Of a stretch of 49,006 nucleotides of DNA, positions 16,861-24,072 are shown one piece after another. A program made the position numbers and the translations under genes. The notes below the pieces were generated by a model. It worked only from the letters and a program-made list of their open reading frames with translations, was not told where the DNA came from and made no database searches. The DNA is from JAENVU01 sp046598395 (GTDB lineage: Bacteria > Actinomycetota > Acidimicrobiia > IMCC26256 > JAENVU01): NCBI GenBank assembly GCA_046598395.1, contig JBKJIQ010000002.1:1-49006 (forward strand), in the 5' to 3' direction. The stretch's first letter is position 1, and each line of letters begins with the position of its first letter.

Positions 16861-19343
16861 AGGCCGTGATCCTGGCCGGCGGCGAAGGCACCCGTCTGCG
16901 TCCGCTGACGAGCAACCAACCCAAGCCGATGATGCCCATCGCGAACCGACCGATGATGGAACACATCGTTCGACTACTCGCCGATCACGGGATCGATCAG
17001 ATCGTGGTCACGGTCGCGTTCCTCGCGAATCAGATCCGGACGTATTTTGGCGACGGCTCTGAACTCGGCGTGGAGATGCGATACGCCACCGAGGATTCGC
17101 CGCTCGGAACTGCGGGGTCCGTCCGCAACGCCATCGATGAACTCGACGACACGTTCCTGGTCATCTCCGGTGATGTGCTGACCGACGTTGATCTCACCGA
17201 ACTGATCCAGGCTCACCGGGACTCAGGAGCACTCGGCACCATCGCGCTCAAGCGAGTGACGGACCCGGTGGAGTTCGGCATCGTAATCACCCGGGACGAC
17301 GGTCGCATCGAGCGGTTCCTTGAGAAGCCCACCTGGGGCCAAGTGTTCTCCGACACGATCAACACGGGCATCTACGTCCTGGAACCGCGTATCTTCGACT
17401 TCATCGAGTCGGACGAAGTGGTCGACTTCTCCGGTGATGTGTTCCCCGCCGCGCTCGACGCGGGAGAGTCGCTGTACGGACACGTGATCGACGGATATTG
17501 GGAAGACGTCGGCACCTTGGATGCCTATCTCCGCGCCCACCAGGACATTCTCGACGGCCTGGTCACGGTGGAGATCGACGGCTTCCGGATGCGGGAGAAC
17601 ATCTGGCTCGGGGAAGGTGCCGACGTCGATCCGGAAGCGCAGGTGGACGGTCCGGCGATCATCGGTCCGAACTGCCGGATCGAAGCGGGCGCCCACGTGG
17701 GTGATCACACCGTATTGGGCGGTGACGTGGTGGTGAAGCACAACGCGCAGGTCGTGCGGTCCGTGGTCCACGAGCACACCTATATCGGTCAGTCGTCACG
17801 CGTGCGTGGAGCGGTTCTCGGACGAGCGTGTGACCTGCGGAGTGGGGTGGCGATCGAACCGGGCGCGGTGCTCGGCAATGAGTGTTTCATCGGTGAGCAG
17901 GCAGTGGTGTCGTCTGATGTGAAGGTGTACCCATTCAAGTCGGTCGACGCGGGGGCGGTCATCACGTCGTCGATCGTGTGGGAAACCAAAGGCGCGCGGA
18001 CCCTGTTCGGTCGACGCGGCGCGTCGGGAATTGCCAACGTGGATATCACCGCCGATGTCGCCACGCGCCTCGCGCAGGCGTACGGGACGTCACTCAAGAA
18101 GGGTGCGGTGGTCACCACCAGCCGTGACACGAGCCGCGCCGCGCGAGCGCTGAAGCGGTCGATCATCGGCGGCTTGAATCTCGCGGGCGTGAATGTGGAG
18201 GACGTCGAACTCGCGACGGTTCCGCTCACCCGGTTCCAGGTCCACAACTCTCAGAACGCGGGCGGGATCAGTGTGCGCCTTGCGGCGGACGATTCCGATC
18301 GGGTCGAGATCCGGTTCTTCGATAGCAACGGTCGCGATATCGCGGAGGATACCCAGCGCAAGATCGAGCGATTGCTGGCTCGGGAAGACTTTCGCCGCGC
18401 CTTCGCGGGTGATATCGGCGACATCGTGTTCCCGCCACGCGCCCTCGCGTTCTATACCGCCGCTCTCGAAGACTGCGTGGATGGCGATCGGCTTCAGGAG
18501 CGGGCGTTCAAAGTGGTGCTCGACTATTCGTTTGGCGCGGCGTCGCTGGCGCTCCCTGCCGTACTCGCGAAAGTCGGTGCCGATGTGCTCGCGGTCAATC
18601 CGTTCGCCGCAACGCGTCCGAGTGCGCTCGGACTCCACGATCGCGCCGAACGAGTGGCACGCATCGGCACACTGGTGCGGGCGTCGGGAAGTGATCTCGG
18701 GATGCTCATCGACCCGGCGGGCGAGACGGCGACCTTCGTTGATCGCACGGGTCGTGCGCTCGATGAGCACCAAACGCTGAACGCGCTCCTCACCTTGGTG
18801 GTGAAGGCTCGGCCTGGGGTTCGGGTGGCGCTTCCGGTTTCGGCGACCCGGGTGGCCGAGCGCATCGTGCGCGACGCCGGTGCGCACCTGGTGTCGACCA
18901 AGACTTCCGCGTCGTCGATCATGGAAGCGGCGTCGCGACGCGACGTCGATATTGCGGCCGCGGCGGATGGCAACTTTGTCTGGGCCGACTTCCTGCTCGG
19001 CTTCGACGCCACCGCTACGTTCGTGCACCTCCTGGATCTCCTGGCAGCAACTGGGCTCGACCTCGCGGATGTGGTCGACGGCCTGCCGCCGGTGTTCACC
19101 GCGCTGACAACGGTCCCGGTCGAGTGGTCACGCAAGGGCGCGGTCATGCGCGAGATGGTGGAGCGCACCAAGGGCCGGGAGGTCGTCCTGATCGACGGGG
19201 TCAAGATCGATCACGGCGACGCGTGGGCGTTGGTCTTGCCCGACCCGGAAGACGCGGTGGTCCATATCCATGCCGAGGCCGCCGATACGGGCGCGGCCGA
19301 GGCGTTGGCGGAGGAATACGCGCGGCGGATCACCCAAATCTGA
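16857..19343 (+). CDS. Sugar nucleotidyltransferase fused to degenerate phosphomannomutase-like domain
   Basis: The 828-residue protein has three parts. Residues 1-235 are a nucleotidyltransferase with signature LAGGEGTRLRPLT, KPMMPI and VISGDVLTDVD. Residues 250-370 are a left-handed beta-helix hexapeptide region. Residues from about 380 resemble a phosphomannomutase/phosphoglucomutase. In that last part the catalytic Ser loop TASHNP is absent (the aligned region near residue 476 reads VRLAADDSDRVEI) and the metal loop DGDxDR is replaced by DPAGETATFVDR near residue 618. The transferase half should make an NDP-sugar such as GDP-mannose. The mutase half is probably regulatory or structural. 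Start ATG 16857 overlaps the preceding gene's stop. Confidence 0.85.
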   Translation: MKAVILAGGEGTRLRPLTSNQPKPMMPIANRPMMEHIVRLLADHGIDQIVVTVAFLANQIRTYFGDGSELGVEMRYATEDSPLGTAGSVRNAIDELDDTFLVISGDVLTDVDLTELIQAHRDSGALGTIALKRVTDPVEFGIVITRDDGRIERFLEKPTWGQVFSDTINTGIYVLEPRIFDFIESDEVVDFSGDVFPAALDAGESLYGHVIDGYWEDVGTLDAYLRAHQDILDGLVTVEIDGFRMRENIWLGEGADVDPEAQVDGPAIIGPNCRIEAGAHVGDHTVLGGDVVVKHNAQVVRSVVHEHTYIGQSSRVRGAVLGRACDLRSGVAIEPGAVLGNECFIGEQAVVSSDVKVYPFKSVDAGAVITSSIVWETKGARTLFGRRGASGIANVDITADVATRLAQAYGTSLKKGAVVTTSRDTSRAARALKRSIIGGLNLAGVNVEDVELATVPLTRFQVHNSQNAGGISVRLAADDSDRVEIRFFDSNGRDIAEDTQRKIERLLAREDFRRAFAGDIGDIVFPPRALAFYTAALEDCVDGDRLQERAFKVVLDYSFGAASLALPAVLAKVGADVLAVNPFAATRPSALGLHDRAERVARIGTLVRASGSDLGMLIDPAGETATFVDRTGRALDEHQTLNALLTLVVKARPGVRVALPVSATRVAERIVRDAGAHLVSTKTSASSIMEAASRRDVDIAAAADGNFVWADFLLGFDATATFVHLLDLLAATGLDLADVVDGLPPVFTALTTVPVEWSRKGAVMREMVERTKGREVVLIDGVKIDHGDAWALVLPDPEDAVVHIHAEAADTGAAEALAEEYARRITQI

Positions 19344-19445
19344 CCGGCATGGTTCGCGCACACGGGGTTGTCGGCACGACCGCGTATAGCCTCACTCGCC
19401 AGATGTTTCCCACGCGCTCGACGCGTTTCCTGCGAGGATTTTCCT

Positions 19446-19826
19446 ATGACGACGCCCGCCGGCCTTCGCTATTCCCCTGAGCACGAATGGGTGCGCCTGG
19501 AAGGTAACCGAGCGGTGATCGGCATCACCGATTACGCACAGGAAGCGCTCGGTGACGTGGTCTACGTGGAGTTGCCCGATGTGGGACTCCTGGTGGTGGC
19601 ACACGCGTCGATCGCGGAGATCGAGTCCACGAAATCGGTCTCCGAGGTCTACTGCCCGGTGACCGGCACGGTGGTCGAGGTCAACGGCGACCTCGACGCG
19701 ACGCCGGAGGCGCTCAATCAGGACCCCTACGGCACGGGTTGGATCTTCACGGTTGAACTCACGGACCCCGCGGAAGTGGACGCGTTGATGGACGCAGCCG
19801 GCTACGAGGCATTCCTGGCCGGCTGA
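19446..19826 (+). CDS. gcvH: Glycine cleavage system H protein
   Basis: The 126-residue protein matches GcvH throughout: RYSPEHEWVRLEGNRAVIGIT, DYAQEALGDVVYVELPDVG, the lipoylation site Lys63 in EIESTKSVSEVYCPV, and the C-terminal DPYGTGWIFTVELTDPAEV. It carries the lipoyl-bound aminomethyl group between the P, T and L proteins. ATG 19446 is chosen because upstream residues are not family-like. No strong ribosome site is visible; a TATAGC hexamer lies about 60 nt upstream at 19385. It heads the same gene order as in mycobacteria (gcvH-garA-merR-bfn-merR). The L protein (lipoamide dehydrogenase) is not in this window. Confidence 0.95.
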   Translation: MTTPAGLRYSPEHEWVRLEGNRAVIGITDYAQEALGDVVYVELPDVGLLVVAHASIAEIESTKSVSEVYCPVTGTVVEVNGDLDATPEALNQDPYGTGWIFTVELTDPAEVDALMDAAGYEAFLAG

Positions 19827-19867
19827 GCAACGGTTACCGAGCCATCGCCTGGGAAACAAAGGGTTTT

Positions 19868-19896
19868 GGAGGTCTCGACCTCCACCGGAGGTCGAG
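19868..19896. promoter_or_regulatory. Overlapping palindromes upstream of garA, probable operator
   Basis: The heptamer GGAGGTC occurs three times in alternating orientation. The first two make a 7-bp inverted repeat with a 2-nt spacer (19868-19883). The last two extend to a perfect 10-bp inverted repeat, arm CTCGACCTCC, 3-nt loop ACC (19874-19896). The two palindromes share an arm and cannot both fold. They end 5 nt before the -10 hexamer of garA, covering the -35 to -18 area, where MerR-type regulators bind. Two merR genes follow downstream. The stretch could also act as a gcvH terminator, but no T-run follows. Confidence 0.55.
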
Positions 19897-19901
19897 CGTT
19901 G

Positions 19902-19907
19902 TAGCCT
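19902..19907 (+). promoter_or_regulatory. -10 hexamer for a leaderless start of garA
   Basis: TAGCCT lies 6 nt before ATG 19914, directly after the palindromes at 19868-19896. Confidence 0.5.
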
Positions 19908-19913
19908 GGCGGA

Positions 19914-20366
19914 ATGGTGTGCACCCGTTGCAGTCACCGCAACGACATCTCAGCCCGATTTTGTTCATCCTGTGGAACGCCGCTCGACGCGTATCCCGAG
20001 GGCGGCGGAGATTCGACGATCGAGATTCCCCTCGTCCCGGCCATCCCCAGCGGGGCGGCGGTGCTGCATGTGGTGCGAGGTCCCAACGCCGGCAGCACGT
20101 ATCTGATCGACACCGATGCCACCAGCATCGGTCGGCATCCGGACTCAACGATCTTCCTCGACGACATCACCGTTTCACGGCGTCATTCGAGTATCGAGCG
20201 GGAGGGCGCGTCGGTGTTTTCCGTCCGAGATGTCGGATCTCTGAACGGCACCTACGTGAACCGGGAGCGGGTGGAGTCTCGGGTCCTGGTCGACGGCGAC
20301 GAGATCCAAGTGGGCCGGTTCCATCTCTCGTTCCACCTCGGCGATGGCCAGGAGCGGGGAGCATGA
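19914..20366 (+). CDS. garA: FHA-domain regulator GarA/OdhI-like with N-terminal zinc ribbon
   Basis: The 150-residue protein matches GarA from about residue 46 on: VVRGPNAGSTYLIDTDAT, IGRHPDSTIFLDDITVSRRH and VGSLNGTYVNRERV. Arg74, Ser88 and Asn111 are the phosphothreonine-binding FHA positions. GarA switches 2-oxoglutarate metabolism between the TCA cycle and glutamate synthesis and is controlled by Ser/Thr kinases through an N-terminal ETT site. Here the N-terminus is a zinc ribbon (Cys3, Cys6, Cys17, Cys20) and the ETT motif is missing. Thr35 in GGDSTIEIPL is the nearest candidate site. The ATG is leaderless by promoter position. The stop overlaps a 31-codon ORF as ATGA. Confidence 0.9.
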   Translation: MVCTRCSHRNDISARFCSSCGTPLDAYPEGGGDSTIEIPLVPAIPSGAAVLHVVRGPNAGSTYLIDTDATSIGRHPDSTIFLDDITVSRRHSSIEREGASVFSVRDVGSLNGTYVNRERVESRVLVDGDEIQVGRFHLSFHLGDGQERGA

Positions 20367-20369
20367 ACG
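20346..20369 (+). repeat. Direct repeat copy 1, garA end and ribosome site
   Basis: These 24 bp recur exactly at 20438-20461, 92 bp downstream. The copy contains the last six codons of garA including its stop, a GGAGCGGGGAG ribosome-site-like stretch, and an ATGAACG start. Confidence 0.85.
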
Positions 20370-20458
20370 CAGCGGGGTTCGATCGCGCTGGTTTGCACGC
20401 GGCCAGCGGAGTGTGGCCCGAGCGGCCCGGCCCGCCGGGCCAGGAGCGGGGAGCATGA
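20363..20458 (+). CDS. 31-residue ORF between garA and merR, possible leader peptide
   Basis: ATG 20363 overlaps the garA stop (ATGA) and the ORF's own TGA overlaps the merR ATG (ATGA), so it bridges the two genes without a gap. It encodes 31 residues beginning MNAAGFDRAGLHAASG and ending GQERGA, the same last residues as GarA, because the 24-bp garA-end sequence is duplicated. Both its start and the merR start therefore have the same upstream bases. It may be only a by-product of the duplication, but it would couple translation of merR to garA. No family match. Confidence 0.35.
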   Translation: MNAAGFDRAGLHAASGVWPERPGPPGQERGA

Positions 20459-20461
20459 ACG
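20438..20461 (+). repeat. Direct repeat copy 2, merR ribosome site and start
   Basis: Second exact copy of the 24-bp sequence at 20346-20369. It supplies the ribosome-site-like GGAGCGGGGAG and the ATG of merR at 20455. The 68 bp between copies include a GC-rich inverted repeat (GGCCCGG and CCGGGCC). Confidence 0.85.
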
Positions 20462-21414
20462 TGAACGGTGGGACGGACCACCAGTCGATTGGGGAGGTAC
20501 TCGCCACGTTGCGTGACGAGTTCCCTGACATCACGATTTCCAAGATCCGGTTTCTCGAGGCCCAAGGTCTGATCGATCCGGAGCGCACGCCGTCGGGGTA
20601 CCGCAAGTTCCGGGATGGCGATGTTGCGCGCTTGGCGTGGGTGTTGCATCAGCAGAAGCAGAATTTTCTACCGCTCAAAGTGATCAAGGCGCGCCTCGAC
20701 GCCGCCCGACCTGGTGAGTTGCCCGACGATGTTGAGCTCGCTCCCGGCGAAAGTGGTGCTGTCGCCGAAGCCCCCGGAAGCGGAGATCAGCCCCGCGCTG
20801 CCAGCCGTGCACGCGCGACCAAACCCGGGTCGAAGTCCGAGTCCAAGTCCAAGTCCGCGGCGGTGATCGGCGCGAAGTCCAGGCGTGCTCCCAAAGTGAC
20901 CGGGTCAAGTGCTGGGGCGCGAGCGAGCGAGCCGACCAGGTCCAAGCGGGCGGACCCGCCGTCGATGTTCGAGTCACCGATGCTGCCACTCGACGATGGC
21001 ACCGAAGATGAACTCGTCCTCGAGGGAAGCGGGGCGAGCCTCACCCGCTCCGAGCTGGCGACCGCGGCGGGACTGACCGATGCCGCCCTGGCCGAGCTCG
21101 AGGAGTACGGCATGATTGCGCCGGCCGCGGGGAGCGGAGACCGCGTGATCTTCGATGAGGATGCGTTGGTGATCGCGAAGCTCGCCGCAGGATTTTCCGG
21201 TCATGGCATTGGCCCCCGTCACCTGCGCATGTTCCGAGTGGCCGCCGAACGCGAGGCTGGTCTCTATGACCAAGTCATTGCGCCGCGGTTGAAACGGCGC
21301 AACCCTGATGCTCGGGCCCAGGCCCGCGAGGATCTTGTGGACTTGGCCCGCCTGGGCCGGGCCATGCGAGCTGCGTTTCTTCGCGGTGCAACATCGGGCT
21401 TGCTGCGCGACTGA
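20455..21414 (+). CDS. MerR-family transcriptional regulator (Rv1828/FtsR-like)
   Basis: The 319-residue regulator has an N-terminal MerR winged helix: SIGEVLATLRDEFPDITISK, KIRFLEAQGLIDPERTPSGY, RKFRDGDVARLAWVL. A long Ala/Ser/Lys-rich linker (about residues 95-170, with repeated SKSESKSKS) follows. A C-terminal domain (TRSELATAAGLTDAALAEL to the end) resembles a second effector or winged-helix part. The position after garA and before the bifunctional nuclease matches Rv1828 in mycobacteria and FtsR in corynebacteria, which links it to control of cell division genes in those relatives. ATG 20455 sits in the second copy of a duplicated 24-bp sequence. The linker is longer than in typical homologues. 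Confidence 0.85.
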   Translation: MNVNGGTDHQSIGEVLATLRDEFPDITISKIRFLEAQGLIDPERTPSGYRKFRDGDVARLAWVLHQQKQNFLPLKVIKARLDAARPGELPDDVELAPGESGAVAEAPGSGDQPRAASRARATKPGSKSESKSKSAAVIGAKSRRAPKVTGSSAGARASEPTRSKRADPPSMFESPMLPLDDGTEDELVLEGSGASLTRSELATAAGLTDAALAELEEYGMIAPAAGSGDRVIFDEDALVIAKLAAGFSGHGIGPRHLRMFRVAAEREAGLYDQVIAPRLKRRNPDARAQAREDLVDLARLGRAMRAAFLRGATSGLLRD

Positions 21415-21521
21415 GATCGCGAGTTCGATGACCGTGGCACCCACAACGCGGAGCACTCGTTGTCGGAGAGTCCGTCGACGGGGGAGGGCACTCTGGGGCC
21501 CGTGTAACGTCGACCCCGCAA

Positions 21522-21529
21522 AGAGGAGG
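21522..21529 (+). promoter_or_regulatory. Strong ribosome binding site for bfn
   Basis: AGAGGAGG lies 5 nt before GTG 21535 and decides that start. A TAACGT hexamer about 17 nt further upstream could be the -10 element. Confidence 0.6.
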
Positions 21530-21534
21530 CCTTC

Positions 21535-22014
21535 GTGATCCGCGTAAAACTCATTGGCGTACGAGTCGAAGTTCCGTCGAACCAACCGATCGTGCTGCTG
21601 CGCGAGCTCGATGGGCTCCGCTATTTGCCGATTTTCATCGGGTCTCCGGAGGCCACGGCCATTGTCTACGCGCTGCAAGGCATGGAGACCCCCCGTCCGA
21701 TGACCCACGATCTGTTCGTGACGGTGATGGGAGACTTCGGCGTCGAGCTGCGCCAGGTGGCGATTACGGCGCTCGAAGACGGCACGTTCTACGCGGAGCT
21801 GGAACTCGTGCGCGATGGTTCCGTGCAGCGCATTTCTGCCCGACCGTCCGATGCCCTGGCCTTGGCGGTTCGCCTCGGTGACGACGTCCCGATTGTGGTG
21901 GAAGAAGCGGTCTTCGAGGAGGCCGGCGTCCTCTTCGAGGAGGAGCAGGAAGAGGATGAAATCGAAGAGTTTCGGGCATTTCTTGATGAGATCAAGCCCG
22001 AAGACTTCGCCTGA
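21535..22014 (+). CDS. Bifunctional nuclease (BFN / DUF151) family protein
   Basis: The 159-residue protein matches the DUF151/BFN family: VRVEVPSNQPIVLLRELDG, LPIFIGSPEATAIVYALQG, RPMTHDLFVTVMGDFG, and SARPSDALALAVRLGDDVPI. The C-terminus is highly acidic (FEEEQEEDEIEEF). Family members were described as nucleases with combined DNase and RNase activity, mostly from plant and Thermotoga work. In actinobacteria the gene sits in the gcvH-garA-merR cluster, as here, and its role there is not established. The GTG start is fixed by a strong ribosome binding site. Confidence 0.9.
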   Translation: MIRVKLIGVRVEVPSNQPIVLLRELDGLRYLPIFIGSPEATAIVYALQGMETPRPMTHDLFVTVMGDFGVELRQVAITALEDGTFYAELELVRDGSVQRISARPSDALALAVRLGDDVPIVVEEAVFEEAGVLFEEEQEEDEIEEFRAFLDEIKPEDFA

Positions 22015-22018
22015 CTCA

Positions 22019-22047
22019 TTGACGGACCGAGCGGAGCCCGGTACCGT
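22019..22047 (+). promoter_or_regulatory. Sigma-70-type promoter for the second merR gene
   Basis: TTGACG at 22019-22024 and TACCGT at 22042-22047 are separated by 17 bp. This is the clearest -35/-10 pair I found in the window. It lies 73 nt before ATG 22120. Confidence 0.5.
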
Positions 22048-22119
22048 CGACATCCCCGTAACTACGACTATGTGACTCCGGGCCTCCCACGGGCCCGCAC
22101 TGCGAAAGGCACCTCTCTG

Positions 22120-22692
22120 ATGGCACCTCGCGACCAAGCGTCCGCCGCTCGTTCCGTGGCGGCGGCGTCAGTCCCGCTGCCCGGCAAGCTCGAGCAGGGA
22201 GTGCTGGACCCGGCGGGGGAGCAGTGGCAAGAAATCGGATACAGCGGGCCGCAGGTGTGCTCGATTGTGGGGATCTCGTATCGCCAACTCGACTACTGGG
22301 CTCGCACCGATTTGTTGCGTCCGTCGCTGGCTGATGCCGCGGGGAGTGGAACCCAACGCCGGTATTCGTACCGGGACCTCGTCGCGTTGAAAGTGATCAA
22401 GAGCCTGCTCGACGGTGGCGTGTCGCTCCAGACCGCGCGCAAGGCCATCGAGTACCTGCGCGACCACTTGGGGGAGAACCTCGCGTCCGCGAGTCTCGTC
22501 ATCGAAGGTTCCACCTCGGTGCTCGCCCGTACGGGTGACGACATCGTCGACTTGGTGCGCAACGGTCAAGGGGTGCTGAACATCGTTCCGCTCGCGGGTC
22601 TGGTGCTCTCGCTCGATGCGAGCATCCACGATCTCGCGTCCGATGCCGGGAAGGCCGGGACGCGCGGATCGCGTGCCGGCCGCGCGCGATAG
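22120..22692 (+). CDS. MerR-family regulator (Rv1830-like)
   Basis: The 190-residue regulator has a MerR DNA-binding domain from about residue 40: GYSGPQVCSIVGISYRQLDY, YWARTDLLRPSLADAAGSG, QRRYSYRDLVALKVIKSLL. A dimerisation helix (GGVSLQTARKAIEYLRDHL) follows, then a small C-terminal domain with VLARTGDDIVDLVRNGQGVL. This layout and its place after bfn match Rv1830 in mycobacteria. ATG 22120 is preferred over upstream GTG 22072 because it has a GAAAGG site at 22104-22109 and the upstream residues look non-coding. Likely target genes are unknown. The neighbouring palindrome upstream of garA is one candidate operator. Confidence 0.85.
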   Translation: MAPRDQASAARSVAAASVPLPGKLEQGVLDPAGEQWQEIGYSGPQVCSIVGISYRQLDYWARTDLLRPSLADAAGSGTQRRYSYRDLVALKVIKSLLDGGVSLQTARKAIEYLRDHLGENLASASLVIEGSTSVLARTGDDIVDLVRNGQGVLNIVPLAGLVLSLDASIHDLASDAGKAGTRGSRAGRAR

Positions 22693-22712
22693 CACCAGAC
22701 CCGCGACCGACG

Positions 22713-23825
22713 ATGAACGACTTGCGCCAGAGTCCGCTCGACGCTGAACACCGGGCACTGGGTGCCAAGCTCGTGGAGTTCGGTGGCTGGGAAATGCCGA
22801 TCCAGTATGGCGGTGTGCTCGAGGAACATCGGGCGTGTCGGGCCGACGCAGTGGTCTTCGACGTTTCCCACCTCGGTTCGCTGCGAGTCGCCGGTCCGGG
22901 CGCGCACGACCTGTTGCAGCGGGCGTTCACCAACAACCTCGATCGCATCGGCGTCGGACGCGCGCAATACACCCACTTGCTCGACCCGGTGGACGCCCAT
23001 GTTGTGGACGACATCATCGTCTGGTGGGTGGGCCCCGATGATTTCCTGGTGATGCCGAACGCATCGAACACCCAGCGCATCGTCGATGCACTCCGCGAGG
23101 CCGGTCCGGCTGACGGCGGCTCGACTGACGGTGGCGCGGATTCGGGTACGGGTGCGTCGACTGCGATCGAGGACGTGACGGCCCACCGAGTGGTGATCGC
23201 GATCCAAGGGCCGCGGGCGCGCGAGCGAATGAGCGGAGTATCCGAAGGAATGGCCGACGTCGCGCGATTCACGGTGGCCGAGGTGGTCTGGAATAGCGTT
23301 GAGTGCATCGTTGCCGGCACGGGCTACACCGGTGAGGACGGCATCGAGGTTCATATTCCCGCGTCCGACGCGCCCGCACTGTGGAACGCAGTGCTCGCGG
23401 CCGGGGTGGCACCCGCCGGCCTCGGCGCCCGAGACACGCTGCGGCTCGAGGCGGGCCTTCCATTGCACGGCCACGAACTGGGGGAGGGGATCACGCCGCT
23501 CCAGGCCGGGCTCGGTTGGGTCGTTCGCTTCGACAAAGCGGCATTCCGAGGCCGTGAAGCGCTCGTGGCCGAACGAGATCGAGGAGTGAGTCGGCGGTTA
23601 CGAGGGCTCCTGGTTGACGGTCGGCGTCCGCCCCGAGCGGGGAACGCCGTCCTGATGAATGGGAGCGTGGTCGGCGAAGTCACGAGCGGGAACTTCTCGC
23701 CGATGCTCGAGCGGGCGATCGCGTTGGGATTTCTGCCACCGGAGGTGGAGGACGGCACCGGCGTTGAGATCGACGTACGCGGTCACCGGCTCTCCGCCAC
23801 GGTGGTCAAGCCACCGTTCGTCTAG
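22713..23825 (+). CDS. gcvT: Glycine cleavage system T protein (aminomethyltransferase)
   Basis: The 370-residue protein matches GcvT: LVEFGGWEMPIQYGGVLEEH at the N-terminus, VFDVSHLGSLRVAGPGA with the conserved Asp of the folate site, FTNNLDRIGVGRAQYTHLL, CIVAGTGYTGEDGIEVHIP, and ARDTLRLEAGLPLHGHEL. The C-terminal barrel contains VGEVTSGNFSPMLERAIALGF. It transfers the methylene group from H protein to tetrahydrofolate. A Gly/Ser/Thr-rich insert near residues 130-148 (DGGSTDGGADSGTGAST) is unusual but lies in a surface loop. It follows merR by 20 bp, and its stop overlaps the promoter of the riboswitch transcript. Confidence 0.93.
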   Translation: MNDLRQSPLDAEHRALGAKLVEFGGWEMPIQYGGVLEEHRACRADAVVFDVSHLGSLRVAGPGAHDLLQRAFTNNLDRIGVGRAQYTHLLDPVDAHVVDDIIVWWVGPDDFLVMPNASNTQRIVDALREAGPADGGSTDGGADSGTGASTAIEDVTAHRVVIAIQGPRARERMSGVSEGMADVARFTVAEVVWNSVECIVAGTGYTGEDGIEVHIPASDAPALWNAVLAAGVAPAGLGARDTLRLEAGLPLHGHELGEGITPLQAGLGWVVRFDKAAFRGREALVAERDRGVSRRLRGLLVDGRRPPRAGNAVLMNGSVVGEVTSGNFSPMLERAIALGFLPPEVEDGTGVEIDVRGHRLSATVVKPPFV

Positions 23826-23828
23826 CCT
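23823..23828 (+). promoter_or_regulatory. -10 hexamer for the riboswitch-gcvP transcript
   Basis: TAGCCT overlaps the TAG stop of gcvT. Transcription would start about 7 nt downstream, roughly 15 nt before the riboswitch begins, so gcvP could be made on its own riboswitch-controlled mRNA. Confidence 0.4.
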
Positions 23829-23849
23829 GCGCCATGACACGCCGTTTGA

Positions 23850-24025
23850 ACCCGAGCGGGAGAGTCCCCGGCAGGGGACGCCGAAGGAGCAACCTCCCCG
23901 GAATCTCTCAGGCTCACGAACCGCCCGGGTAAGGCAACTCTGGAGAGTAGGGACCTCGTGTCCCTCACCGACGGGGAAAGCCCGGTCCGCTGGGTGAATC
24001 TCTCAGGTCCCACGACAGAGGGGGA
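23850..24025 (+). ncRNA. Tandem glycine riboswitch
   Basis: Two glycine aptamers lie head to tail between gcvT and gcvP. Aptamer 1 (about 23851-23931) has GAGCGGGAGAG, the CCGAAGGAGCAA core and GGAATCTCTCAGGC. Aptamer 2 (about 23936-24025) has CTCTGGAGAG, CACCGACGGGGAAAG and GTGAATCTCTCAGGTCC. These conserved cores are the hallmark of the gcvT-type riboswitch, which binds glycine cooperatively and usually turns on glycine cleavage genes. The downstream hairpin at 24026-24044 may be the expression platform. Ends are approximate. Confidence 0.93.
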
Positions 24026-24044
24026 GCGGCCGCACCGCGGTCGT
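24026..24044 (+). terminator. GC-rich hairpin between riboswitch and gcvP, possible expression platform
   Basis: An 8-bp stem (5' arm GCGGCCGC, loop ACC, two G-T pairs) ends in TTT at 24044-24046. It lies directly after aptamer 2 and 29 nt before ATG 24073. It could be a weak intrinsic terminator that glycine binding disrupts. The T-run is only three long, so confidence is limited. Confidence 0.4.
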
Positions 24045-24072
24045 TTCACTCGCGCGTCGAAGGGACCGGCAC

